Assembly (NCBI RefSeq): GCF_019049285.1
Contig: NZ_JAGMUL010000026.1
Span: 422,634-486,633, forward strand
Source: Streptomyces sp. AC550_RSS872
GTDB taxonomy: Bacteria > Actinomycetota > Actinomycetes > Streptomycetales > Streptomycetaceae
Length of the DNA: 64,000 bases
Reading direction: 5' to 3'
Shown here: positions 47,520 to 58,316 of the stretch, piece by piece
Numbering within the stretch: position 1 is the stretch's first letter
Layout of the letters: each line of letters starts with the position of its first letter
The notes under the pieces: model-generated
Seen by the model: only the letters and a program-made list of their open reading frames with translations
The model's database searches: none
Told to the model about the DNA's origin: nothing
Translations under genes and position numbers: made by a program

Positions 47520-48148
47520 TGGCCGCCCGTATCGAGCACCTGGTCACCTCAGGGACGTTCTCGCTGGACGGCGGCACCTGGGACGTCGACAACAACGTAT
47601 GGATCGTCGGCGACGACAACGAGGTGATCGTCATCGACGCCGCGCATGACGCCGACGCCATCGCTGCGGCCGTCGGCGGGCGTACCCTGCGGGCCATCGT
47701 GTGCACGCACGCGCACAACGACCACATCGACGCCGCACCGGAACTGGCGGCGCGCACGGGTGCCCCGGTCCTCCTCCATCCGGACGACCTGCCCCTGTGG
47801 AAGCAGACCCACCCCGACAAGGCGCCGGACGCCGAACTGACCCACGGGCAGGGACTCACGGTGGCCGGTATCGAGCTGACCGTGCTGCATACGCCCGGTC
47901 ATGCGCCGGGCGCGGTCTGTCTGTACGCCCCGGAGCTGGCCGCCCTGTTCAGCGGCGACACGCTGTTCGCCGGTGGCCCTGGGGCGACAGGGAGGTCGTA
48001 CAGCCACTTCCCGACCATCGTCGAGTCGATCCGGGACCGGCTGCTGACGCTGCCCGGCGACACCGCCGTGCACACCGGACACGGCGAGCGGACCACGATC
48101 GCTGCCGAGTCCCCCCACCTCCAGGAGTGGATCGACCGCGGCTTCTGA
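47519..48148 (+). CDS. Metallo-beta-lactamase-fold hydrolase, probable S-formylmycothiol hydrolase
   Basis: 209 aa, ATG overlapping the mscR stop by 1 bp. Metal site THAHNDHID (HxHxDH), then HTPGHAPGAVCLY, FSGDTLFAGG and HTGHGERT, the glyoxalase-II-like set. Co-occurrence of this MBL gene with mscR is widespread in actinomycetes and its proposed job is to split S-formylmycothiol to formate and mycothiol. That assignment rests on context and family, not on a unique residue. Confidence 0.85.
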   Translation: MAARIEHLVTSGTFSLDGGTWDVDNNVWIVGDDNEVIVIDAAHDADAIAAAVGGRTLRAIVCTHAHNDHIDAAPELAARTGAPVLLHPDDLPLWKQTHPDKAPDAELTHGQGLTVAGIELTVLHTPGHAPGAVCLYAPELAALFSGDTLFAGGPGATGRSYSHFPTIVESIRDRLLTLPGDTAVHTGHGERTTIAAESPHLQEWIDRGF

Positions 48149-48300
48149 TGCTCCCGGGGAAGGCTGCCGGTGGCGCCCGTTCCGCCTGTTCGCGCAGGTG
48201 GTTCGGGCGCTTCGGGCTGCCCGGGGACCGGGGTGCGAGGTGTGTCCGAACGAGGCCTTTTGACGGCTTGACAACGCTTCTGAGCGGCCCCCAAACTGAC

Positions 48301-48336
48301 GTTGCGCTTACCGCAATCCGTTTCGCTATACGCACC
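48301..48336. promoter_or_regulatory. Tandem 17-bp operator P2 ahead of the Rieske ferredoxin
   Basis: GTTGCGCTTACCGCAAT and GTTTCGCTATACGCACC, 2 bp apart. Preceded by TTGACA (48268) and a CAAACT -10 about 18 bp on, so the pair covers the start of transcription. The ferredoxin ATG is 9 bp downstream. Confidence 0.75.
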
Positions 48337-48344
48337 GAGGTGTC

Positions 48345-48707
48345 ATGATGATTCCCGCGTGCCGGCTCGTGGACCTTCCGCGAGGCGAGGCCCACCGGCT
48401 CGACGTCCACCCGCCGGTCTCGGTGTTCCACACCGACGACGGCGAGCTCTTCGCCATCGACGACACGTGCACCCACCAGGACGCGTCGCTCGCCGACGGC
48501 TGGCTGGAGGGGCGTGAGGTGGAATGCCCGCTGCATGCTTCCAAGTTCGACCTGAGGACCGGCGCGGTCGACGCCCCGCCGGCCAAGCTCCCGGTCCGGA
48601 CGCACGAGGTTCTGGTCGAGGACGGCATGATCTACGTCCGGCTGTCCACGGACGCACCCAACCTGCCGCCCTGCATCGCAGCCCGGCTCGCCGGGGGTCC
48701 CGCGTGA
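48345..48707 (+). CDS. Rieske-type [2Fe-2S] ferredoxin
   Basis: 120 aa. Cluster ligands Cys42 and His44 in TCTHQDASL and Cys61 and His64 in ECPLHASKFD, the C-x-H ... C-x2-H pattern of bacterial oxygenase ferredoxins. It carries electrons from the reductase encoded next to the oxygenase at 49999. This differs from Pseudomonas GbcB, where one FAD/[2Fe-2S] reductase does both jobs; here it is a three-component system. Overlaps the reductase gene by 4 bp. The upstream ATG pair (48345/48348) leaves one residue of doubt about the start. Confidence 0.93.
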   Translation: MMIPACRLVDLPRGEAHRLDVHPPVSVFHTDDGELFAIDDTCTHQDASLADGWLEGREVECPLHASKFDLRTGAVDAPPAKLPVRTHEVLVEDGMIYVRLSTDAPNLPPCIAARLAGGPA

Positions 48708-49867
48708 GGACCGTCGCCGTCGTCGGCGCCTCGCTGGCCGGACTGTCGGCGGCGCGCTCGCTGCGCAAGCAGGGCTACGACGGCCGGCTGGTCCTCATCG
48801 GGGACGAGCTCCACCGCCCGTACGACCGGCCCCCGCTGTCCAAGGAGTTCCTCTCCGGCACTCTCGGCGAGGCCGAACTCGCCCTGGAGACGGACGGCGA
48901 GGACCTGGCGGCCGAATGGCTGCTCGGCGTCCGGGCCACCGGCCTCGACCACACGAACCGTGCCGTCCGGCTCGCGGACGGCCGGGAGGTGCACGCCGAC
49001 GGCTTCGTCATCGCGACCGGCGCCGCGGCACGCACCCTCCCCGGTTCCGAGGGGCTGGCCGGAGTGCACACCCTGCGCACCCTGGACGACGCGCGTGCCC
49101 TGCGGGACGAACTGGCCCGCGGCGGACGGCTGGTGGTGATCGGCGGAGGCTTCATCGGCGCCGAGATCGCCTCCACGGCGTACGCCCTCGGGCTCGACGT
49201 GACCGTCGTGGAAGTGGCCCCGACGCCGCTCGCCGGACCGCTCGGCGAGACCATGGGCGCCATCGTCTCCGGCCTGCACACGGACCACGGCGTACGGCTG
49301 CTGTGCGGTGTGGGGGTCAAGGGACTGAGCGGGGAGCGGCAGGTGGACGCCGTCCTGCTCGAGGACGGCCGCAGCATCCCGGCCGACATCGTCGTGGTCG
49401 GTGTCGGCGCCCGCCCGAACGTCGAGTGGCTGGAGGGTTCCGGCGTCGTACTCGACAACGGAGTCAAGTGCGGCGCGGACGGTCGCACCAGCCTGGCCGG
49501 CGTGGTCGCGGTCGGCGACTGCGCCAACTGGTACGAGCCGCGCCTGGGCCTGCATCGCCGCGTCGAGCACTGGACCGGCGCCCGCGAGCGCCCCGACGCC
49601 GCGGTCGCCACGCTGCTGGCGTGGGGTGCGGTGGAACCGGGCGTGCCCCGGCCGCCGTACTTCTGGTCCGACCAGTACGGCGTGAAGATCCAGTTCGCCG
49701 GTCACGCGGCCGCCGCCGACAGCGTGACCATCGAGGACGGCAGCGCGGACGAGCGCAACGTCCTGGCCGTCTACCGGCGGGCCGGAAACCCGGTCGCCGT
49801 ACTCGGGATGAACCAGCCGCGCTCGTTCATGCGCTGGCGCAAGCAACTCGCCGCTGCCACCTCTTGA
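48704..49867 (+). CDS. NAD(P)H ferredoxin reductase, FAD-dependent (oxygenase-coupled)
   Basis: 387 aa, GTG overlapping the ferredoxin stop. Two Rossmann sites, RTVAVVGASLAGLSAARSLRKQGYDG for FAD and RLVVIGGGFIGAEIASTAYALG for NAD(P)H. Conserved RPPLSKEFL, VIATGAAARTLPG, and the FAD-binding GVVAVGDCANW. The C-terminal reductase_C domain follows with PPYFWSDQYGVKIQFAGHA. It is a BphA4/AlkT-type flavoprotein feeding the Rieske ferredoxin. Transcribed from the P2 promoter. Confidence 0.93.
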   Translation: MRTVAVVGASLAGLSAARSLRKQGYDGRLVLIGDELHRPYDRPPLSKEFLSGTLGEAELALETDGEDLAAEWLLGVRATGLDHTNRAVRLADGREVHADGFVIATGAAARTLPGSEGLAGVHTLRTLDDARALRDELARGGRLVVIGGGFIGAEIASTAYALGLDVTVVEVAPTPLAGPLGETMGAIVSGLHTDHGVRLLCGVGVKGLSGERQVDAVLLEDGRSIPADIVVVGVGARPNVEWLEGSGVVLDNGVKCGADGRTSLAGVVAVGDCANWYEPRLGLHRRVEHWTGARERPDAAVATLLAWGAVEPGVPRPPYFWSDQYGVKIQFAGHAAAADSVTIEDGSADERNVLAVYRRAGNPVAVLGMNQPRSFMRWRKQLAAATS

Positions 49868-49895
49868 CCCCGCCCCAGCGACACCCCATGCTGCG

Positions 49896-49931
49896 GTTGC
49901 GCACAGCACGCAGTGTTGCTCCACACACAAC
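49896..49931. promoter_or_regulatory. Tandem 17-bp operator P3 ahead of the betaine oxygenase
   Basis: GTTGCGCACAGCACGCA and GTTGCTCCACACACAAC, 2 bp apart. Upstream TTGACC (49864), 17 bp, CATGCT. Located 68 bp before the oxygenase start. Confidence 0.7.
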
Positions 49932-49998
49932 GCCGTCCGGAGTCGCTCTTCCCGGCGCGTGTATGCCCCCTCCACGACGTTCTCCCGAGGAGTGCACC

Positions 49999-51129
49999 GT
50001 GACCTCGACCAGCCTGCCGGACAGCCTGATCGCCACCCTCCCCGGCTCCTCCTACACGGATCCCGGCATCTTCGCCCAGGAGCAGGAGCGCATATTCGAG
50101 ACCATGTGGTTCTGCGTCGCGCGCGCTTCCGAACTGGCGAAGCCCGGGGCCTTCCGCACCGTCGACGTGGGACGCGAGAGCATCCTCGTCACCCGGGCAC
50201 GCGACCACTCGATCCGGGCGTACTTCAACGTGTGCCGGCACCGCGGCGCCAAGCTCTGCACCGAGGAGAGCGGCGAGGTGAAGCGGGCCTTCCAATGCCC
50301 GTACCACGCCTGGACCTACGACCTGAACGGCAAACTGGTCGCGGCTCCCAACCTCACCAAGATGCCCGACATCGGCCGCACCGAGTACGGCCTGGTGAGC
50401 GTGGCCGTGCGCGAATGGCTCGGCTATGTCTGGGTCTGCCTGGCGGAGAACCCGCCGGACTTCGACGTGGACGTCATCGGTGACGTCGTGGCCCGCCTCG
50501 GCGACGTCGAGTCGATCGAGCGCTACGGCATCGAGGACCTCTCCGTCGGCAGGCGGATCGTCTACGACGTCAGGTCGAACTGGAAGCTCATCATCGAGAA
50601 CTTCATGGAGTGCTACCACTGCGCGACCATCCACCCCGAACTGACCGAGGTACTGCCGGAGTTCGCGGACGGTTACGCCGCCCAGTACTACGTGGGTCAC
50701 GGCGCCGAGTTCGGCGAGGACGTCCAGGGCTTCACCGTGGACGGCTCCGAGGGGCTGGACCGCATTCCAGGGGTCGCCGACGACCAGGACCGGCGCTACT
50801 ACGCGATCACCGTCAGGCCCCAGGTGTTCATCAACCTCGTTCCCGACCATGTGATCTTCCACCGGATGTACCCGGTGTCCGTGGACCGCACGATCGTGGA
50901 GTGCGACTGGCTGTACCTTCCGCACGTCGTCGAGAGCGGCAAGGACGTCAGCCGGTCCGTGGAACTCTTCGACCGGGTCAACCGTCAGGACTTCGAGGCC
51001 TGCGAACGGACCCAGCCCGGCATGAGTTCCCGCATGTACGCCAAGGGCGGTGTGCTGGTGCCCAGCGAGCACCACATCGGTGCCTTCCACGACTGGGTGA
51101 ACGAGCGCCTCGGCGCTTCCCTTCCGTAG
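49999..51129 (+). CDS. gbcA: Rieske non-heme iron oxygenase alpha subunit, probable glycine betaine demethylase
   Basis: 376 aa, GTG with CGAGGAG. Rieske ligands Cys79, His81, Cys100 and His103 (CRHRGAKLC...QCPYHAWTYD). Mononuclear iron site ENFMECYHCATIHPEL with His207 and His212; the residue bridging to the Rieske cluster is Glu204 rather than the common Asp, as in carnitine oxygenase CntA. This places it with the oxygenases for quaternary ammonium compounds (GbcA, stachydrine demethylase, CntA). Expected reaction: glycine betaine + O2 + NAD(P)H to dimethylglycine and formaldehyde. Neighbouring BetA/BetB, DmgO and formaldehyde genes make betaine the best substrate guess. Confidence 0.88.
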   Translation: MTSTSLPDSLIATLPGSSYTDPGIFAQEQERIFETMWFCVARASELAKPGAFRTVDVGRESILVTRARDHSIRAYFNVCRHRGAKLCTEESGEVKRAFQCPYHAWTYDLNGKLVAAPNLTKMPDIGRTEYGLVSVAVREWLGYVWVCLAENPPDFDVDVIGDVVARLGDVESIERYGIEDLSVGRRIVYDVRSNWKLIIENFMECYHCATIHPELTEVLPEFADGYAAQYYVGHGAEFGEDVQGFTVDGSEGLDRIPGVADDQDRRYYAITVRPQVFINLVPDHVIFHRMYPVSVDRTIVECDWLYLPHVVESGKDVSRSVELFDRVNRQDFEACERTQPGMSSRMYAKGGVLVPSEHHIGAFHDWVNERLGASLP

Positions 51130-51138
51130 CCGGGCGGA

Positions 51139-51936
51139 TCAGCCCAGGTATCCCATCCGGTGGCTGATCTCCTCGGCGCCCTTCAGCAGTACCGGCGAGA
51201 GCTCGTGCATGCGCTCCTCGGTCAGCCGGTAGCCGGGACCGGAGGCGCTCAGCGCGGCGATGACGTCGCCGTCCCGGTTGCGGACCGGGGCGGCCATCGC
51301 GTGCAGGCCGACCTCCAGTTCCTCCAGGGTGATGGAGTAGCTCCGCTCCCGCGTCTCGGCCAGGTTCTTCTCGAGCTTCGTCTTCGCGGTGATGGTGCGC
51401 GGCGTGACCTTCTTCAGGCCGGCCTCGCTCAGCAGCGCCGCGCGCGCCTTGGAGGGCATGTAGGCCAGCAGGATCTTGCCGCTCGACGTGGCGTGCAGGG
51501 GAGTCAGCTGGCCCACCCAGTTGTGCGCGGTGATGGCTCCCGGACCGCGCACCTGGTACAGGTTGATCGCGTAGTGCTCCTGCATGACGGCGATGTTGAC
51601 GGTCTCGCCGAGTTCCTCGGCGAGACGTTCGCAGATCGGGCGGCCCTGCTGGGTGATGTCGATCCGGCCGGTGACCGCGCCGGCCAGACGCACGATGCCG
51701 AAACCGAGGCGGTACTTGCCGCGCTCGCCGGCCTGCTCCACCAGTCCGCGCGCCTCCAGGGCGCCGAGCAGGCGGAACGCGGTGGACTTGTGCACGTCGA
51801 TCTCGGCCGCGACCTCGCTGACGCCCGCTTCGCCACGCTGGGCAAGGATCTCCATGACGCTGATGGCGCGGTCCACCGACTGGACGCCCCCGGCCTGCGA
51901 ATTCGACGTTTCCGTGTCATGACTGTAGTTGCTCAC
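51139..51936 (-). CDS. IclR-family regulator of the betaine island
   Basis: 265 aa from GTG 51936 (VSNYSHDTETS...). The helix-turn-helix reads SVDRAISVMEILAQRGEAGVSEVAAEIDVHKSTAFRLLGALEARGLVEQ; the ligand domain includes LYQVRGPGAITAHNWVGQLTPLHATSSGKILLAY and the ending NRDGDVIAALSASGPGYRLTEER typical of IclR. A TATAGT hexamer lies 8 nt before the GTG, so the mRNA may be leaderless. It is the only regulator among the choline/betaine genes; the tandem GTTGCG-N5-CGCAAC operators around it are the natural targets, including one in its own divergent promoter region. The effector could be betaine, choline or dimethylglycine. Confidence 0.92.
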   Translation of the reverse strand: MSNYSHDTETSNSQAGGVQSVDRAISVMEILAQRGEAGVSEVAAEIDVHKSTAFRLLGALEARGLVEQAGERGKYRLGFGIVRLAGAVTGRIDITQQGRPICERLAEELGETVNIAVMQEHYAINLYQVRGPGAITAHNWVGQLTPLHATSSGKILLAYMPSKARAALLSEAGLKKVTPRTITAKTKLEKNLAETRERSYSITLEELEVGLHAMAAPVRNRDGDVIAALSASGPGYRLTEERMHELSPVLLKGAEEISHRMGYLG

Positions 51937-52002
51937 AGTGAAACTATACGCGTAGTAAACAACGTCCTTGCAAGTAACCGGACCGCAACAAAGACCTTGC
52001 AA

Positions 52003-52038
52003 GTTGCGTTGTTCGCAACCTGGTGCGTATTGCGGGAC
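52003..52038. promoter_or_regulatory. Tandem 17-bp operator P4 in the iclR-betA divergent region
   Basis: GTTGCGTTGTTCGCAAC (the most symmetrical site in the window) and GGTGCGTATTGCGGGAC, 2 bp apart. A TAGCAT (52045-52050) just after it is a possible betA -10, so binding would hinder RNA polymerase. Two TTGCAAG repeats lie closer to iclR (51969 and 51997). Confidence 0.75.
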
Positions 52039-52087
52039 TGGGTCTAGCATGCCTCGCGTATCGACGGCGCGAGCGAGACGAGGCACC

Positions 52088-53758
52088 ATGGCTCCCCAGC
52101 AGTACGACTTCGTCATCGTCGGTGGCGGGTCCGCCGGCAGTGCACTGGCGAACAGACTCTCGGCGGACCCCGCGAACCGCGTGCTGGTCCTGGAGGCGGG
52201 CCGGTCGGACTATCCGTGGGACGTCTTCATCCATATGCCCGCGGCGCTGACCTACCCCATCGGCAGCCGGTTCTACGACTGGAAGTACGAGTCCGAGCCG
52301 GAGCCCCACATGGGCGGCCGACGCGTCTACCACGCGCGCGGCAAGGTGCTCGGCGGCTCCAGCAGCATCAACGGCATGATCTTCCAGCGCGGCAACCCCA
52401 TGGACTACGAGCGCTGGGCGGCCGACCCGGGCATGGAGACCTGGGACTACGCCCACTGTCTGCCGTACTTCCGGCGTATGGAGAACTGTCTGGCGGCCGA
52501 CCCGGACGACGAGTTCCGCGGCCACGACGGCCCCCTCGTCCTCGAACGCGGCCCGGCCACCAATCCCCTCTTCGGCGCCTTCCTCAAGGCCACTCAGGAA
52601 GCGGGCTACGCGCCGACCGATGACGTCAACGGCTATCGCCAGGAGGGTTTCGCCAAGTTCGACCGGAACGTCCATCGCGGACGTCGACTCTCCGCCTCGA
52701 AGGCGTACCTCAAGCCCGCGATGAAGCGGTCGAACCTCACCGTCCGGACCCGCGCCCTCGTCACCCGCGTCCTGTTCGAGGGCAAGCGCGCCGTCGGCGT
52801 CGAGTTCCAGCGCGGCCGGGGAGCGCTCCAGCAGGTCCGTGCCAGGGAGGTCATCCTCTGCGGCGGCGCCATCAACTCCCCCCAGCTGCTGCAACTCTCC
52901 GGCGTCGGCAATGCCGGGGAACTGCGCGCCCTCGGCATCGACGTCGTCCACGACCTCCCGGGCGTCGGCGAGAACATGCAGGACCATCTGGAGGTCTACG
53001 TCCAGTACGCCTGCAAGCAGCCCGTCTCCATGCAGCCGTACATGGCGAAGTGGCGCGCTCCCTTCATCGGGCTCCAGTGGCTGTTCCGGAAGGGCCCGGC
53101 GGCCACCAACCACTTCGAGGCCGGCGGCTTCGCCCGCAGCAACGAGGACGTCGACTACCCCAACCTGATGTTCCACTTCCTGCCGGTCGCGGTCCGCTAC
53201 GACGGCTCCTCACCGGCCGGCGGCCATGGCTACCAGGTGCACGTGGGGCCGATGTACTCCGACGCGATCGGCTCGGTGAAGATCAAGAGCAAGGACCCGC
53301 GCGAGCACCCGGCATTGCGCTTCAACTACCTCTCCACCGAGCAGGACCGCCGCGAATGGGTCGAGGCGATCCGCGTGGCCCGCCGGCTCCTCAACCAGCC
53401 CGCGCTCGCCCCCTACAACGGCGGGGAGGTCTCGCCCGGCCCCGAGGTGGACACGGACGAGGAGATCCTCGCCTGGGTGGCGAAGGAGGGGGAGACCGCG
53501 CTGCATCCGTCCTGCACCTGCAAGATGGGCACCGACGAGATGGCCGTCGTCGACCCGGCCGACATGCGGGTGCACGGGCTGGACGGCCTGCGGGTGGTGG
53601 ACGCCTCCGTCATGCCCTATGTCACCAACGGCAACATCTACGCGCCCGTGATGATGATCGCCGAGAAGGCGGCCGATCTGATCCTGGGCAAGGAACCGCA
53701 GGCGCCGTCGAAGGCCGTGTACTACCGCCACCGCGACGTCCAGAAGCAGGCGGAGTAG
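52088..53758 (+). CDS. betA: Choline dehydrogenase (GMC oxidoreductase)
   Basis: 556 aa, ATG with GACGAGG. FAD site [23 protein letters not shown] signature 1 [27 protein letters not shown], signature 2 [16 protein letters not shown], and the C-terminal HPSCTCKMG...[24 protein letters not shown]...[17 protein letters not shown] (catalytic His at the start of HPSCTC; Asn of NGN). Length and motifs match BetA. It oxidises choline to betaine aldehyde, and may continue to betaine. Followed 3 bp later by the MTHFR-like gene. Confidence 0.93.
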   Translation: MAPQQYDFVIVGGGSAGSALANRLSADPANRVLVLEAGRSDYPWDVFIHMPAALTYPIGSRFYDWKYESEPEPHMGGRRVYHARGKVLGGSSSINGMIFQRGNPMDYERWAADPGMETWDYAHCLPYFRRMENCLAADPDDEFRGHDGPLVLERGPATNPLFGAFLKATQEAGYAPTDDVNGYRQEGFAKFDRNVHRGRRLSASKAYLKPAMKRSNLTVRTRALVTRVLFEGKRAVGVEFQRGRGALQQVRAREVILCGGAINSPQLLQLSGVGNAGELRALGIDVVHDLPGVGENMQDHLEVYVQYACKQPVSMQPYMAKWRAPFIGLQWLFRKGPAATNHFEAGGFARSNEDVDYPNLMFHFLPVAVRYDGSSPAGGHGYQVHVGPMYSDAIGSVKIKSKDPREHPALRFNYLSTEQDRREWVEAIRVARRLLNQPALAPYNGGEVSPGPEVDTDEEILAWVAKEGETALHPSCTCKMGTDEMAVVDPADMRVHGLDGLRVVDASVMPYVTNGNIYAPVMMIAEKAADLILGKEPQAPSKAVYYRHRDVQKQAE

Positions 53759-53761
53759 GCG

Positions 53762-54598
53762 TTGGGCGCCGCAGGACTCCGGGCGCTGCTGGACAGCGTC
53801 CGCTATGAGGTGCTGCCCGCGAAGTCGACCGAGGACAAGGTCCTCGCCCATGTCCCGCGCGACGTCGTCGTCACGGTGACGGCGTCGCCGGTCAAGGGCC
53901 TGGAGCCGACCCTCGATCTCGCCACCCGCCTCGCGGGGCACGGCTACCGGGTCGTCCCGCATGTGCCGGCGCGGCTGCTGCGGGACGACCTGCACCTGAA
54001 GGAGGTGACGGGCCGGCTGTGCGAGGCGGGCGTGGACGACGTCTTCGTCCCGGCCGGCGACGCCGACCCGCCCGCCGGGGTGTACGACGGGGCGCTGCCC
54101 GTGCTGCGCAGGCTGACCGAGCTGGGCAGCCCCTTCGCGCACATCGGCGTCACCGGCTATCCCGAGAGCCACCCCCGCATCCACGACGACGTCACCGTCC
54201 AGGCGATGTGGGACAAGCGCGAGCACGCCACGTACCTCGTGAGCAACCTCTGCTTCGACCCGCGGGTGCTGGGGGAGTGGATCGCTCGTATACGACGCCG
54301 GGGCATCACCCTGCCGGTCCATGTGGGCGTCGCGGGGCCCGTGCAGCGGGCGAAGCTGCTGGCGATGGCCACGAAGATCGGGGTGGGGGAGTCGACGCGC
54401 TTCCTGGCGAAGCACGCCTCGTGGTTCGTGCGTCTCGCGGCCCCTGGGGGCTACGCCCCCGAGAAGCTGCTGGGCCGCGCCGAGGAAGCTCTCACGGATC
54501 CCGAGGCGGGGGTGGCCGGGCTGCATCTGTTCACGTTCAACCAGATCGCCGAGACGGAGCGGTGGCGCCGTGCGCTGCTGGACCGGCTCGGCGGCTGA
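53762..54598 (+). CDS. Methylenetetrahydrofolate reductase family protein
   Basis: 278 aa, TTG start 3 bp after betA (GTAGGC between). TIM-barrel MetF features: VVVTVTASPVKGLEPTLDLATRLAGHGYRVVPHVPARLLRDDLHLKEVTGRLCEAGVDDVFVPAGDA, then GVTGYPESHP and the C-terminal LHLFTFNQIAETERW. It would reduce 5,10-methylene-THF to methyl-THF. Within this island methylene-THF is made by dimethylglycine oxidase, so the enzyme offers one outlet for those C1 units. A second, housekeeping metF is expected elsewhere in the genome. Confidence 0.85.
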   Translation: MGAAGLRALLDSVRYEVLPAKSTEDKVLAHVPRDVVVTVTASPVKGLEPTLDLATRLAGHGYRVVPHVPARLLRDDLHLKEVTGRLCEAGVDDVFVPAGDADPPAGVYDGALPVLRRLTELGSPFAHIGVTGYPESHPRIHDDVTVQAMWDKREHATYLVSNLCFDPRVLGEWIARIRRRGITLPVHVGVAGPVQRAKLLAMATKIGVGESTRFLAKHASWFVRLAAPGGYAPEKLLGRAEEALTDPEAGVAGLHLFTFNQIAETERWRRALLDRLGG

Positions 54599-54607
54599 AC
54601 GCGAAGA

Positions 54608-54633
54608 GGCGGGACCGGAACCCCGGTCCCGCC
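54608..54633. terminator. Bidirectional terminator between metF-like gene and purU
   Basis: GGCGGGACCGG (54608-54618) pairs perfectly with CCGGTCCCGCC (54623-54633) around AACC, between the converging stops. Confidence 0.85.
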
Positions 54634-54648
54634 CCGCCGCCGTGCGGT

Positions 54649-55521
54649 TCAGCGGAAGACCACCGTGCGGTTGCCGTCCACCATCACCCGGCTCTCGCTG
54701 TGCCACTTCACCGCGTGCGCGAGCACCTGCGCCTCCACGTCCCGCCCGACCGTGACCAGCTCTCCTGGGTCGAGGGAGTGATCGACCCTGACCACGTCCT
54801 GTTCGATGATCTGGCCCTCGTCCAGGTCCGGCGTCACATAGTGCGCCGTCGCCCCGACGAGCTTCACTCCGCGCTGGTAGGCCTGCTCGTACGGGCGGGC
54901 TCCCTTGAAACTGGGGAGGAAGGAGTGGTGGATGTTGATCGCGCGGCCCTCCAGCTGCTTGCACAGGTCGTCGGAGAGGATCTGCATGTAGCGGGCGAGC
55001 ACCACCAGGTCGACGTCCAGCTCGCTCACGAGCTCGAGGAGCCGTGCCTCGGCTTCCGGCTTGCTGTCCTTGGTCACCGGGATGTGGTGGAAGGGGATGC
55101 CGTAGGTGTCCGCCAGCTTCTCGAAGTCACGGTGGTTGGAGACGATCGCGGGGATCTCGATGTTGAGGGCGCCGGTACGCCGGCGGAAGAGCAGGTCGTT
55201 GAGGCAGTGGCCGAACCTGGACACCATGATCAGCGTGCGGGTCGGGGTGGCCGCCTCGCTCAGGGTCCAGGAGATGCCGTAGGCCTGGGCCACGGGACCG
55301 AAACGGTAACGCAGTTGTTCCAGACGGGTGTTGGGGTCGGAAACGTCGAAGTGGACGCGCATGAAGAAGCGGCCCTGAAGTCGGTCGTCGAACTGCTGGC
55401 TTTCCAGGATGTTGCCGGAGTTCCTGACGAGAAAGCCGCTCACGGCGTGAACCAGTCCGGCGCTGTCCGGACAGGAGAGGGTGAGGACGTACTCACGGCC
55501 AGGTTGCGGGCGAGGGGACAT
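54649..55521 (-). CDS. purU: Formyltetrahydrofolate deformylase
   Basis: 290 aa from ATG 55521 with GGAGG 7 nt upstream (the frame extends to 55545 without use). An N-terminal ACT domain (YVLTLSCPDSAGLVHAVSGFLVRNSGNILESQQFDD) precedes the formyltransferase-like domain with catalytic Asn and His in AINIHHSFLPSFKGARPY and Asp in GATAHYVTPDLDEGQIIEQD. It hydrolyses 10-formyl-THF to formate and THF, regenerating free folate. In the island it lets the C1 units taken from dimethylglycine leave as formate. Driven by its own P5 operator/promoter. Confidence 0.95.
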   Translation of the reverse strand: MSPRPQPGREYVLTLSCPDSAGLVHAVSGFLVRNSGNILESQQFDDRLQGRFFMRVHFDVSDPNTRLEQLRYRFGPVAQAYGISWTLSEAATPTRTLIMVSRFGHCLNDLLFRRRTGALNIEIPAIVSNHRDFEKLADTYGIPFHHIPVTKDSKPEAEARLLELVSELDVDLVVLARYMQILSDDLCKQLEGRAINIHHSFLPSFKGARPYEQAYQRGVKLVGATAHYVTPDLDEGQIIEQDVVRVDHSLDPGELVTVGRDVEAQVLAHAVKWHSESRVMVDGNRTVVFR

Positions 55522-55536
55522 GGGCGGGCCTCCGCT

Positions 55537-55572
55537 GGTGCGCATTGCACAACATGGTGAGCGATACGCAAC
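55537..55572. promoter_or_regulatory. Tandem 17-bp operator P5 ahead of purU
   Basis: GGTGCGCATTGCACAAC and GGTGAGCGATACGCAAC, 2 bp apart (plus-strand reading). On the minus strand TTGACC (55601-55596), 17 bp and GACCAT lead straight into the operator, then the purU start 15 bp beyond it. Confidence 0.75.
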
Positions 55573-55679
55573 ATGGTCGGCTCGGTGTCGCCCGGGGTCA
55601 AGGGCGGGCGGGAAATGCGGGGCATGGTGAAATCGTCATCGGCCGTCCTCTTGACGTCTGTCCGGACATTCGCCAGGGT

Positions 55680-55715
55680 GTTCCACCACAAGCAATCGGG
55701 TGCACGATGCGCAAC
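55680..55715. promoter_or_regulatory. Tandem 17-bp operator P6 ahead of betB-proVWX
   Basis: GTTCCACCACAAGCAAT and GGTGCACGATGCGCAAC, 2 bp apart. Upstream TTGACG (55651), 17 bp, CAGGGT. The betB start lies 25 bp after. Confidence 0.7.
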
Positions 55716-55740
55716 GAATTTCTGTGGAAAGGCTCGGCGC

Positions 55741-58315
<2,575 letters not shown>

Positions 58316-58316
<1 letters not shown>

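Noticed and set aside
51969-52002. Two TTGCAAG repeats next to iclR as an additional composite operator
   Set aside because: They do not fit the GTTGCG-N5-CGCAAC frame or the 2-bp spacing; may matter but cannot be supported.
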